A stretch of 64,000 nucleotides of DNA from SZUA-87 sp041687805 (GTDB lineage: Bacteria; Actinomycetota; Acidimicrobiia; Acidimicrobiales; Aldehydirespiratoraceae), in assembly GCA_041687805.1 (NCBI GenBank), contig JBDNJK010000084.1:3320-67319 (forward strand). Reading direction: 5' to 3'. Position numbers and translations under genes: made by a program. Shown in pieces: positions 42,222 to 51,365 of the stretch; positions within the stretch are counted from its first letter, which is position 1, and the number at the start of each line of letters is the position of its first letter. The notes under the pieces were generated by a model. The model was not told the DNA's origin, did no database searches, and worked only from the letters and a program-made list of their open reading frames with translations.

Positions 42222-43691
42222 TTCGTTCTTGAGCACCTTGCCCATGGTGTTTCTGGGTAGTTCAGCCACCACCTCGATGGCTTTGGGGTGCTTGAATCTG
42301 GCGAGATGATCACCTAGGTGGCGTTCGATGTCTTCGTGATTGATTTCCGTGCCGTCGGCTAGGACCACGACTGCCACCACCGCTTCGCCAAAGTCATCGT
42401 GAGTGATCCCGATCACCGCCGATTCGTGCACGCAGTCGGCGCGATCGAGCACCGCCTCGATCTCCATGGGGTGAATGTTCTCGCCGCCGCTGATGATCAT
42501 GTCGCCGGCTCTGCCTTCGAGCGTGAGTCGGCCGGCAGCGTCGAGGCGCCCGATGTCGCCGGTCGAGAACCAGCCGCCGTCGCTATGGGATTTTGTGGTG
42601 GCGTCGGGTTTTCGCCAGTAGCCGGCGCATAGATGCGGGCCACGTATCTCGACCATACCGTTGACATCGGTTTCGGCTGCCTGACCGGTCTTGTCGCTCA
42701 CCCTGACTTCGTAGCCGTTGAGCGGGAACCCGACAGTGCCGGCGACTCGTTCACCATCGAAGGGATTTGATGTGATGATTCCCGCCTCGCTCATCCCGTA
42801 GCGTTCGCAGAGTTGGTGGTCGGTGCGCGCCGAGAACGCGTCGAACGCGGCCGAGGTTAGGGGCGCCGAACCGGAGGTGAACAGTCGCATTTCGGCGCAG
42901 AGTTTGGCGTCGAATCTTGGATCGGCCATGAGCCGCGAGTAGTGGGTTGGCACTCCCATCATCACTGTCGACTCGGGGATGAGGTCGATCACTGCGTCGA
43001 CAGAGAATCTGGGTAGGAGATGTATTGGTATTGCACCGAGCATGGCGCAGTGGAGCGCTACGAACAGGCCGTGGACGTGAAAGATAGGCAGCGAGTGAAG
43101 CAGCACGTCGTCGGGGGTGAAATTCCACGTGGAATACAGCGCCTCGGCGTTGTGGCGAAGATTGGCGTGGGTGACCATCGAACCTTTGGGCCGCCCGGTG
43201 GTGCCGGAGGTGTAGACGAGTGCGGCGAGATCGTGCTCATCGCGATCGACGACCGCTAGCGGTGCTGCCGACTCTGCGGCAGACGTGAGCGTGCCGGACC
43301 CGTCGGCGTCGAGAGTGAGCACTTTGGCCGTCGAGGCCAGCGCGGCGATTGCTTGGGCGCGCTCGGTGGGGCAAACAATCACCGCCGGTTCGCAGTCGGC
43401 GATGAAGTATTCGACCTCGGCAAGGGTGAACGAAGGGTTGAGCGGCACGTGCACGGTGCCGGCCCCGAGACAGGCGAGATACAGGGCCACGGCGGTCGCC
43501 GACTTGTCGACCTGCACCAGCACGCGATCGCCAGGATGCGCCCCCACCGATGCGAGCGCGCCGCTGAGGTGATCGGCCAAGTCGAACAACTCGGCGTAGT
43601 TGAGTGTGGGCCCGCCTGGGACCACAAGGCAGGGAGATCGGAGCCTGGCTGCGGCGCGTAGTTGCAGGACCGCAGCGAAGTTGTTGTTCAT
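42177..43691 (-). CDS. AMP-dependent acyl-CoA synthetase (malonyl-CoA synthetase-like)
   Basis: A 504-residue ANL ligase. The ATP-binding motif is LAALVYTSGTTGRPKGSMVT, followed by PIFHVHGLFVALHCAMLG, the A5 block YGMSEAGIITSNPFDGERVA, GGWFSTGDIGRLDAAGRLTL and the catalytic Lys region LPRNTMGKVLKNELR. The form resembles MatB-type malonyl-CoA synthetases, though the substrate is not fixed. ATG 43691 fits the family start; TTG 43745 gives 18 more residues. Confidence 0.9.
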   Translation of the reverse strand: MNNNFAAVLQLRAAARLRSPCLVVPGGPTLNYAELFDLADHLSGALASVGAHPGDRVLVQVDKSATAVALYLACLGAGTVHVPLNPSFTLAEVEYFIADCEPAVIVCPTERAQAIAALASTAKVLTLDADGSGTLTSAAESAAPLAVVDRDEHDLAALVYTSGTTGRPKGSMVTHANLRHNAEALYSTWNFTPDDVLLHSLPIFHVHGLFVALHCAMLGAIPIHLLPRFSVDAVIDLIPESTVMMGVPTHYSRLMADPRFDAKLCAEMRLFTSGSAPLTSAAFDAFSARTDHQLCERYGMSEAGIITSNPFDGERVAGTVGFPLNGYEVRVSDKTGQAAETDVNGMVEIRGPHLCAGYWRKPDATTKSHSDGGWFSTGDIGRLDAAGRLTLEGRAGDMIISGGENIHPMEIEAVLDRADCVHESAVIGITHDDFGEAVVAVVVLADGTEINHEDIERHLGDHLARFKHPKAIEVVAELPRNTMGKVLKNELRTRFSHLFDSSAA

Positions 43692-43828
43692 ACCGTGCAT
43701 ATCAAACCAGGGCAGAGGGTCTACCAAGAGGGATACCAGCGCCAATTCGCGCGGCCAAATTCTGTGAGCCCATCACACCCAACTACCCTCACAGCCCGTA
43801 GCAGCCAGGCAACAGTTGGAGTCGGTCG

Positions 43829-44494
43829 ATGTCTCAAGCCTCACTAACCCGCCAGGGCGATGTGTTCGTTATCGATTTCGGCGACGACGACAACATGACT
43901 TCAATTGCGTGGATCGACGACATGAACTCGATGCTGGATGAGGTAGCGGCAGCCGATGGCCCCAAGGCGCTGGTGACAACCGGCCGTGGTAAGCACTATT
44001 CGAATGGCCTTGATGTCGGTTACATGTCAGCCAACCAGGAATCGGCAGGTGGCTACGTGCATCGTGTGGAGGGTGTGCTCGCTCGGCTGTTGACGTTTCC
44101 TGCTCCTACGGTGGCGGCGGTGAACGGTCACGCGTTTGGTGCTGGTGCGTTCGTGGTTGCTGTGCATGACCATGCGGTGATGCGTGAGGACCGCGGGTTT
44201 GTGTGTTGGCCCGAGGTGCATTTGGGTATGCCGTTCACGAAGGGCCTCACGGCGATCATGCGCGACATGTTGCCGACGGCCACCGCGCATGAAGCGATGA
44301 TCACCGGTCGTCGTTATGGCGGCCCGGAGGCCGTGGCTGCAAGGATAGTGGGCGCCTCCGCCTCGCTCGATCGACTGGTTGAGGCCGCTGTTGGGATGGT
44401 CGAGCCGTTGACGGCGACGGCTGGAACCAACCTTGCGGGTCTCAAGAAGTCGTTGCACTACGACACGTGGCAGGCGCTTAACGCCGGAACCTGA
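43829..44494 (+). CDS. Enoyl-CoA hydratase/isomerase family protein (short)
   Basis: A 221-residue crotonase-fold protein: DVFVIDFGDDDNMTSIAWID, KALVTTGRGKHYSNGLDVGY with the first oxyanion loop, and PTVAAVNGHAFGAGAFVVAV with the second. It is shorter than usual and resembles the Delta3-Delta2-enoyl-CoA isomerase-like branch. TTGGAG lies eight bases before the ATG. It is convergent with, and five bases from, the acyl-CoA dehydrogenase gene. Confidence 0.88.
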   Translation: MSQASLTRQGDVFVIDFGDDDNMTSIAWIDDMNSMLDEVAAADGPKALVTTGRGKHYSNGLDVGYMSANQESAGGYVHRVEGVLARLLTFPAPTVAAVNGHAFGAGAFVVAVHDHAVMREDRGFVCWPEVHLGMPFTKGLTAIMRDMLPTATAHEAMITGRRYGGPEAVAARIVGASASLDRLVEAAVGMVEPLTATAGTNLAGLKKSLHYDTWQALNAGT

Positions 44495-44498
44495 CCGC

Positions 44499-45719
44499 TC
44501 AGTTGCGGGCCACGTCTTTCCACGGGATTGCCTTGTCGACACGAGGCTCGCCTGGCAGCCCGAGGATCTGCTCGCCGAGGATGTTGCGCATGATCTCCGA
44601 TGTGCCGCCCTCTATCGAGTTGGCACGGGCCCGCAGGAACGCATACCCGATCGAACCTGACCCACCGGAAAGATCGACACCGCCCGGGCGACGGTAGGTG
44701 TAGTCGAATCCGACCTGACCGGCCATGCCCTGCATCTCGATGCACATCGAGAAGACGTCTTTGTTGAGCTCGGATCCGATCATCTTGCCGACCGAGCCCT
44801 CCGGGCCAGGCTGACCCTTGCGAGCGTTCTGACCGGCGCGAATATTGGTGAGCCGCAACACCTCAGCGTCGACCCACAGCTTCATCACCTGAGCACGACG
44901 TGATTCGGTCTTCTTGGCCTCGGGAAGCTTGTTCCAAATGTCGACAAGCATCGCGATCGGTCCGGTGCCCCGCTTGGGGACGCCGCCACCGCCCCCGCCG
45001 ATGGCGGTGCGTTCGTTCATGAACGTGGTTAGTGCAGCCCGCCAGCCTTCGCCACGGGCCCCGATGCGCAGGTCGTCGGGAATCCGCACGTCGGTGAGGT
45101 AGACCTCGTTGAACTCGGCCTCGCCGGTGATCTGACGCAACGGCCGCACCTCGACACCGGGGGCGTGCATGTCGAGCGCGAAATAGGTCATGCCCTTGTG
45201 TTTGGGCATGTCGGGGTCGGTGCGGGTTACGAGCATGCCCCAGTTGGCGATGTGGGCCAGCGTGTTCCAGACCTTCTGACCGTTGACCAACCACTCGTCG
45301 CCGTCTTCCACCGCTTTGCAGGCCAGACCAGCAAAGTCGGAGCCGGCACCGGGTTCGGAGAACAGTTGGCACCACTTATCCTCGCCGGTGAACATCGGAC
45401 GCAGGAAACGGTTCTTCTGCGCTTCGTCGCCGTGGGTGAGGATGGTCGGTCCGGCCAACGCAGCGAAGAATGTGGACGGATCCATCGGCGGCGCACCTGC
45501 CTCACGCACACGCTTGTCGACCACACGCTGAAGCTGGGGCCGCACTCCGAGGCCGCCGTGACCTGCTGGCGACTGAACCCATGCCAGCCCCCGATCGAAT
45601 TGATGTCCGCGGAACTTTTCGTAGGATTCGGCTGCCGGATCGTGCTCGGCCAGAAGAGCATCGAGAGCCGATTCGACCGCGGCTAGTTCGGTGTCGTTGG
45701 AAGTTGAAGTCGATGTCAT
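44499..45719 (-). CDS. Acyl-CoA dehydrogenase
   Basis: A 406-residue FAD enzyme: GAPPMDPSTFFAALAGPTIL, WCQLFSEPGAGSDFAGLACK (FAD/substrate block), WLVNGQKVWNTLAHIANWGM, MNERTAIGGGGGG and near the end SIEGGTSEIMRNILGEQILG, where the fatty acid-type catalytic Glu is expected. The form is that of actinobacterial FadE proteins acting on bulky or branched acyl-CoA. ATG 45719 is chosen; a longer frame reaches into the divergent signalling gene. Confidence 0.93.
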   Translation of the reverse strand: MTSTSTSNDTELAAVESALDALLAEHDPAAESYEKFRGHQFDRGLAWVQSPAGHGGLGVRPQLQRVVDKRVREAGAPPMDPSTFFAALAGPTILTHGDEAQKNRFLRPMFTGEDKWCQLFSEPGAGSDFAGLACKAVEDGDEWLVNGQKVWNTLAHIANWGMLVTRTDPDMPKHKGMTYFALDMHAPGVEVRPLRQITGEAEFNEVYLTDVRIPDDLRIGARGEGWRAALTTFMNERTAIGGGGGGVPKRGTGPIAMLVDIWNKLPEAKKTESRRAQVMKLWVDAEVLRLTNIRAGQNARKGQPGPEGSVGKMIGSELNKDVFSMCIEMQGMAGQVGFDYTYRRPGGVDLSGGSGSIGYAFLRARANSIEGGTSEIMRNILGEQILGLPGEPRVDKAIPWKDVARN

Positions 45720-45861
45720 GGTGTCAGTCTGGCTGACAAAACATCTCACGGTCCAGACGGCCGGGTTATCCATAGGCCCGTTGATCTGGAGTATCTTCAG
45801 CCGATGGAGGATTTGGCACGTCCAGGTACGTGATTTCTGCGCCGGAGAGAGGTGGTGGCCG

Positions 45862-47961
45862 GTGATATCCAGTATTCCTGACGTGTCGGTTATATCGATC
45901 ACCGCCGTGATTCGAGATGTGATCTGGTCGGGCTCGCCCGATATGTCAAAGATCGACTTCGTGAACCCTGCCTTCGAACAACTATGGGGTCGCACGCCTG
46001 AGGAACTCTACGAATCGGCACAGGTGCTGTTTGATGGCATACACCCTGACGATCGCGACCAGGTACGCGCCGTATTGCAAGAGAATCTCGATGCCGAGTG
46101 GATAGTGCGGTGCCGGCTCGTCAGACCCGACGGTTCAGAGATTCGAATCGAGGCCCACGGGTTCGCTCCAGTTGAAGAGAGACGTCACGGTGTCTGTCGC
46201 GACATCACGGAACCGGTGACCCGACAGCGAGAGTTGGAGGACAACCTGAAGCTGTCGGCTGAGATGGGCCGAACGGCGAAGATCGGCGGATGGGACCTCG
46301 ACGCCGAGACATCGCAAGTCAACTGGACCGATCAAGTTTTTGAAATATTCGAAATGCCGGTGGCTGCCGCTCCTCCGCTTGACGGCGCGATCAATCTCTA
46401 CCATCCGGATGATCGGGAGATCATCAGCGCTGCTGTGCAGGAAGCGCGGGAGAACGGAACTCCATACGATCTAGAGCTTCGTGTTCAGACCGCAAAAGGA
46501 AATGAGATTCATGTTCGCACGATGGGCCGAGCCGAAGTTGAGAATGGGCGGACGGTGAAGCTGTGGGGAACCCTTCAAGACATCACTGCCCGGAAGGTGG
46601 CTGAGGCGGAACGGTCCCATATGTCGCGGTTGATTTCTGAGATGAGTCAACTCACAAAAACGGGTGTGTGGGAATACATTTTTGAAACCGGAGCTGTCAC
46701 GTTCAGCGATGAACTCAACAGAATCTTTGAGATACCGGACGGCGAACCCCCGCCCCCGTTCGAAGACCAATTGAGTCTTCATAATCCGGCGGATCATCCC
46801 GTCATACGGGAAGCGTTCCAGAGAGCGATCAAACATGGCGAGCCATACGATCTGGAACTACGCGTGATCACCACCAAAGGGAATCATCGGTGGGTCCACA
46901 CCATTGGTCGGCCTGAAGTCGTTGACGGCAAGACCGTCAGGCTGTGGGGCTCGATGCAAGACATCACCCAGCGCCGACTCAACGAGGAAGCTTTGGCGAA
47001 GAGCGAAATTCGTCGCTCGACGGTGGTAGGTGCCGCTCCCGACAGCATCGTGTTGCTGGATCAGGCTGGCATCGTTGAAGAGTGGAATCATGCAGCTGAA
47101 GTCATGTTCGGCTACTCAGCTGAGGAGGCCATCGGCAACGCTGTGGCTGACCTGATCATCCCGGAGAAATACCGGAGCGCCCACACCAAGGGCCTTGCGG
47201 AGTTCGCACTCACGGGCGACGGTCCGGCATTCGGTTCAATGATCGAAGTGGAAGCGCTCAGGGCTGATGGTTCGACGGTTCCAATTGAGTTGGCCATTCA
47301 GGGATCCGAAGATGGAGGCAAGAAGTTTGCTGTGGGGATCATGCGAGACGTGTCCGAGCGGGTCGACAACGAACGGCGTTTGCTCATGGTCTTCGAACAA
47401 CTCGTTGGTGCAATGGCCCGGACGGTTGAAAACCGTGACCCATACACCGCCGGTCACCAGATGAGAGTGCGCGACCTCAGCGTGGCGCTTGCCGAGCAAC
47501 TGGGGTTTAGCCCTGATGAGATTCGCGGCATCACCTATGGCGCGATGATTCACGACATTGGAAAGATGGCGGTGCCAGCCGAGATCTTGAATCGGCCGGG
47601 AAAGCTCTCCACTCTCGAGTTCGAGATGATCAAGAGCCACCCTGTGGTTGGAGCTGAGATCATCTCCGATGTGGCTTTTCCGTGGCCGGTCGGTTCGGTT
47701 GTGCTGCAGCATCATGAACGCCTCGATGGATCTGGCTACCCATACGGGCTGAAGGCCGGCGAAATTTCGAACGAGGCGCAAATCGTGGCCGTGGCAGATG
47801 TGGTCGAGGCCATGAGTTCACATCGTCCCTATCGGGCGGCGTTGGGGATTGACGCTGCGTTGGCTGAAATCTCCAAAGGTCGAGGCATCACATTCGACAC
47901 GGATGCCGTCGACGCCTGCATCGGCTTGTTCCGCGACGGCCAGTTCACGTTCGACAACTAG
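45862..47961 (+). CDS. Four-PAS HD-GYP cyclic-di-GMP phosphodiesterase-like protein
   Basis: A 699-residue sensor from GTG 45862 (AGAGG upstream). Four PAS domains with PAC ends lie at about 15-120, 125-250, 260-385 and 395-505. PAS2 and PAS3 are close copies (YDLELRVQTAKGNEIHVRT and YDLELRVITTKGNHRWVHT). The HD-GYP output domain follows: DPYTAGHQMRVRDLSVALAE, MIHDIGKMAVPAEILNRPGK, VLQHHERLDGSGYPYGLKAG and ADVVEAMSSHRPYRAALG, with all metal and GYP residues. No receiver domain and no membrane helix are visible, so it should sense a cytoplasmic signal. Divergent from the acyl-CoA dehydrogenase. Confidence 0.92.
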   Translation: MISSIPDVSVISITAVIRDVIWSGSPDMSKIDFVNPAFEQLWGRTPEELYESAQVLFDGIHPDDRDQVRAVLQENLDAEWIVRCRLVRPDGSEIRIEAHGFAPVEERRHGVCRDITEPVTRQRELEDNLKLSAEMGRTAKIGGWDLDAETSQVNWTDQVFEIFEMPVAAAPPLDGAINLYHPDDREIISAAVQEARENGTPYDLELRVQTAKGNEIHVRTMGRAEVENGRTVKLWGTLQDITARKVAEAERSHMSRLISEMSQLTKTGVWEYIFETGAVTFSDELNRIFEIPDGEPPPPFEDQLSLHNPADHPVIREAFQRAIKHGEPYDLELRVITTKGNHRWVHTIGRPEVVDGKTVRLWGSMQDITQRRLNEEALAKSEIRRSTVVGAAPDSIVLLDQAGIVEEWNHAAEVMFGYSAEEAIGNAVADLIIPEKYRSAHTKGLAEFALTGDGPAFGSMIEVEALRADGSTVPIELAIQGSEDGGKKFAVGIMRDVSERVDNERRLLMVFEQLVGAMARTVENRDPYTAGHQMRVRDLSVALAEQLGFSPDEIRGITYGAMIHDIGKMAVPAEILNRPGKLSTLEFEMIKSHPVVGAEIISDVAFPWPVGSVVLQHHERLDGSGYPYGLKAGEISNEAQIVAVADVVEAMSSHRPYRAALGIDAALAEISKGRGITFDTDAVDACIGLFRDGQFTFDN

Positions 47962-47977
47962 CAGGCCATCGAGACCT

Positions 47978-50236
47978 TCACTGCCTCGACATCTCGGCGC
48001 GCATCTCAGCCTCTCGAGCTTCGGCGTCGCGGCGTGACAGGAGAGCGATCTCAACTTTGTGGAGCTGGCCCGCGAATCGAAACGGGCTGTCGTACTCCTG
48101 GCTGACCGGTGAGCCGGCGTCGTAGCCAACGCTGGTTCCCACCGACGAGATGGTGCCCATCAACCAGGGGATCTTTCCGGTGGCAACGACATCGCCGTCG
48201 ACCGAGAGCGAAACTGAAGCGCTGCGGTCGTTTTGGCGCAGAACTTCGACGCGGACTGTTTTCACGTCGGACGAGAGTTGCGAGGGCGATTTCACGATCG
48301 TGTGGTCATCGAAGGCGTTGTAGTCGAACACCAGATGATCCTGCTTCACGAACAGCGAGATGCCCGAATTCTGGGTGCCGGTGGCGTAGAGAACACCGTC
48401 ATCCCCGGGTTGCCAAGTGACTTCCGCGGTCATGTTGAAGCTGCGGCCACCGATGGGCGCACCGGCTTGTGCGGGCATTGGAGCCATGGGTGGGCGGTAG
48501 ACGTAACGACGATCGACCGGATGTGGTGAGTTGGGCCGGAATCTGGTGCCGAACAACTCCACGAGTCGATCGTCGAGAGGCAACACGCCGTGACGGTCGG
48601 CTTCGTCCCACCAGAGTTCGATCAACTCGGCCAGCTTCTCGGGATTGACGTCGGCCAGATCGTTGCACTCCGACGGGTCGACATCCACGTGGTAGAGCTC
48701 CCACTTGTCGTTCTCAAAATCGGTGCCGCTTTCGTGACGAGTGACAGCCTTCCAACCGTCGTGCCACATGCCCCGATGCCCGACCATCTCGAAATACTGC
48801 GACTCCTTACGGGTGGGCTCGTCGGCCCCCTCGAAGGTGTATCCAAATGAAGTGCCGGTCACCGGCATCTGTTCGAGCCCACGAAACACCGTCGGCGCTT
48901 CCACGTCGAGCAGCTCGTAGACGGTGGCCACCACGTCGTTCACATGATGGAACTGACTACGCAGTCCACCGGCCTCGGCGATTCCGTCGGGCCAATGGAC
49001 GATCAGGGGAACATGCACACCGCCCTCGTGGGTATTTTGTTTGTACCACTTGAACGGCGTGTTGCCGGCCTGCGCCCAACCCCACGGATAATTGGAATGG
49101 CTGTGAGGTCCGCCAATCTCGTCGAGGTGCTTCACCGCTTCATCGGGTGTCTCCAGAATCCCGTTGAAGAACTTCATCTCGTGGAGGACCCCAAACGGTC
49201 CGCCCTCCTGGCTGGCGCCGTTGTCGCCGAGCACTGTGATGATCGTGTTGTCGAGTTGGCCCATCTCTCGCAGCGAGTCGACGAGCCGGCCGATCTGGTC
49301 GTCGGTGTGGTCGAGAAACGCGGCGAATGCCTCTTGCAGACGGGCGGCCAACAGGCGTTGGTTCTCGGCCATGTCATCCCACGCGTCGACGCCCGGGTTG
49401 CGAGGCGACAGAGCGGTGTCGGCCGGCAACAGACCCATCTCGATCTGACGGGCGAACCACTGCTCGCGTGTCACGTCCCAACCCTGATCGAACATGCCCC
49501 GGTATTTGACAAGGTACTCAGAAGGGGCCTGGTGAGGTGCGTGCGTGGCGCCGAATGCGCAATACAGAAAAAACGGCCGATCGGGCCTGACTCCTCTGGA
49601 ATCGTGGATGAACTCGATGGCCTTGTCGACGAGGTCCTCGCTCACGTGGTAGCCATCGGCCGGGCTGGCCGGTGGATCAACCATGTGGTTGTCGTAGGTG
49701 AGCGACGGGCTGAACTGGTCGGTCTCACCGTCGAGAAAGCCGTAGAATCGGTCGAAGCCGCGCTGTAGAGGCCACTGGCCCATCGGCCCGGCCGCCGAAC
49801 ACTGCTCCATCGGAGCCAGGTGCCATTTGCCCACAGCGAGAGTCGCATAACCCTCGGCTTGGAGAACCTCGGCAACGGTGGCCGCATGATTGGAGATGTG
49901 TCCGGTCATGTGGGGAAAACCGGTGTTGAAATTCGATACGGCGCGCATCCCGACCGAGTGGTGGTTGCGGCCTGTGAGCAGCGCGGCGCGAGTAGGTGAA
50001 CACAACGGTGTCACATGGAAGTTGGTGTAACGCAGCCCTCCGCTGGCCAGGGCATCGATATTGAGTGTGTCGATATTCGATCCGTAACACCCGAGCTGAG
50101 AGAAGCCGAGGTCGTCGAGCAACACGATCACCACGTTGGGTTTGTCGACCCCGGGATGAGGCAACTCCTCGAACGACGGCTCTGAATCGGCGAGCGTTCG
50201 ACCGATCTTGCCTGCAAAGTTTCCGAACTGAGTCAC
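47978..50236 (-). CDS. Arylsulfatase
   Basis: A 752-residue sulfatase. PNVVIVLLDDLGFSQLGCYG brings the two metal aspartates (about residues 38-57). The cysteine of LCSPTRAALLTGRNHHSVG is the one converted to formylglycine (C-x-P-x-R). ATLAVGKWHLAP and VLGDNGASQEGG are further active-site blocks. The C-terminal about 200 residues form a separate beta-rich domain. No signal peptide is seen, so it may be cytoplasmic. GTG 50236 has GGAGG five bases upstream; the longer N-terminus is rejected. The formylglycine-generating enzyme is not in the window. Confidence 0.94.
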   Translation of the reverse strand: MTQFGNFAGKIGRTLADSEPSFEELPHPGVDKPNVVIVLLDDLGFSQLGCYGSNIDTLNIDALASGGLRYTNFHVTPLCSPTRAALLTGRNHHSVGMRAVSNFNTGFPHMTGHISNHAATVAEVLQAEGYATLAVGKWHLAPMEQCSAAGPMGQWPLQRGFDRFYGFLDGETDQFSPSLTYDNHMVDPPASPADGYHVSEDLVDKAIEFIHDSRGVRPDRPFFLYCAFGATHAPHQAPSEYLVKYRGMFDQGWDVTREQWFARQIEMGLLPADTALSPRNPGVDAWDDMAENQRLLAARLQEAFAAFLDHTDDQIGRLVDSLREMGQLDNTIITVLGDNGASQEGGPFGVLHEMKFFNGILETPDEAVKHLDEIGGPHSHSNYPWGWAQAGNTPFKWYKQNTHEGGVHVPLIVHWPDGIAEAGGLRSQFHHVNDVVATVYELLDVEAPTVFRGLEQMPVTGTSFGYTFEGADEPTRKESQYFEMVGHRGMWHDGWKAVTRHESGTDFENDKWELYHVDVDPSECNDLADVNPEKLAELIELWWDEADRHGVLPLDDRLVELFGTRFRPNSPHPVDRRYVYRPPMAPMPAQAGAPIGGRSFNMTAEVTWQPGDDGVLYATGTQNSGISLFVKQDHLVFDYNAFDDHTIVKSPSQLSSDVKTVRVEVLRQNDRSASVSLSVDGDVVATGKIPWLMGTISSVGTSVGYDAGSPVSQEYDSPFRFAGQLHKVEIALLSRRDAEAREAEMRAEMSRQ

Positions 50237-50315
50237 ATGACCTCCAACCCAACTGGCCGTTTTCGTCACGGCCGGGCATGCTGACCCTACGCAACCCCGA
50301 GCGACGAGGTGAAAT

Positions 50316-51356
50316 GTGAAGATCTCGATGGCCATCAACTACATGGGCGACCCTGTAGCCGCCGCGGCTGAGGCCCATGATCTCGAAAGTGCAGGCGTTG
50401 ATGTTGGCTGGGTGGCCGAGCTCTACAGCTTTGATGCTGTGAGCATCCTCGGGTATCTCGCCGCCAAGACCGACACCATGGAACTCGGTTCAGGAATCTT
50501 CCCGGTCTACTCCCGCACGCCAACCCTCACCGCCATGACCGCGGCCGGTCTCGACGCAGTGTCGGGTGGACGATTCATCCTCGGACTTGGCGCTTCAGGG
50601 CCTCAGGTCATCGAAGGTTGGCACGGCGTGCCTTACGACCGTCCGCTGGGTCGTCAGCGCGAGATCATCGACATTTGCCGCAAGGTATGGCGTCGTGAAA
50701 AGGTCGTTCATCACGGCCCCAGCTACGACCTGCCGTTGCCGGAAGACCAGGGCACGGGCCTCGGCAAACCTCTAAAGCTGATCAACCATCCCGTTCGTGA
50801 AGCAATCCCGATCTACATCGCATCGCTCGGGCCCAAGAACGTCGCGATGACAGCCGAACTGGCCGACGGTTGGCTGCCGGTCTTCTACCATCCAGAGAAG
50901 GCCGCCGATGTCTGGGGTGACGCCATCGCCGCCGGCAACGCCAAACGTGACGCCTCGCTACCGCCGATGGAAATTGTTGCCGGCGGCACGTTGGCCATCA
51001 CCAACGACGCCGAGGAAGCCCGCACGATTCGCGATCAGGGTCGCTTCTTCACCGCTCTCTACGTGGGTGGCATGGGCGCCAAGGGCAAAAACTTCTACAA
51101 CAACATCTTCCGCAAATACGGCTACGAAGATGCTGCCGCCACCATCCAAGATCTTTTCCTGTCGGGAAAGAAGGAAGAGGCAATGGCTGCTGTACCGCAG
51201 GAATTCCTCGACTCCACTGCGCTGGTTGGCGACGAAGGCTGGGTACGCGAAAGGGTCGAGGCCTACCGCTCTTCGGGAGTCACCCACCTCTCGGTTCAGC
51301 CAGTGGGCGCCAACGGGCTGGAACTAATCGAGAAGGTGAAGGGCTGGATCAGCTGA
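50316..51356 (+). CDS. LLM-class F420-dependent oxidoreductase
   Basis: A 346-residue luciferase-like protein: MKISMAINYMGDPVAAAAEA, GWVAELYSFDAVSILGYLAA, LGSGIFPVYSRTPTLTAMTA, FILGLGASGPQVIEGWHGVP and IYIASLGPKNVAMTAELADG are typical of actinobacterial F420-linked members. It would reduce or oxidise an unknown substrate with F420 as the cofactor. GAGG lies before the GTG start. Divergent from the arylsulfatase, so a shared regulator is possible. Confidence 0.92.
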   Translation: MKISMAINYMGDPVAAAAEAHDLESAGVDVGWVAELYSFDAVSILGYLAAKTDTMELGSGIFPVYSRTPTLTAMTAAGLDAVSGGRFILGLGASGPQVIEGWHGVPYDRPLGRQREIIDICRKVWRREKVVHHGPSYDLPLPEDQGTGLGKPLKLINHPVREAIPIYIASLGPKNVAMTAELADGWLPVFYHPEKAADVWGDAIAAGNAKRDASLPPMEIVAGGTLAITNDAEEARTIRDQGRFFTALYVGGMGAKGKNFYNNIFRKYGYEDAAATIQDLFLSGKKEEAMAAVPQEFLDSTALVGDEGWVRERVEAYRSSGVTHLSVQPVGANGLELIEKVKGWIS

Positions 51357-51365
51357 CTTAGCTGC

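Noticed and set aside
43127..43140. ATTCCACGTGGAAT as a second parS
   Set aside because: It shares only the CACGTG centre with parS, differs in the outer bases and lies inside the AMP-ligase gene.
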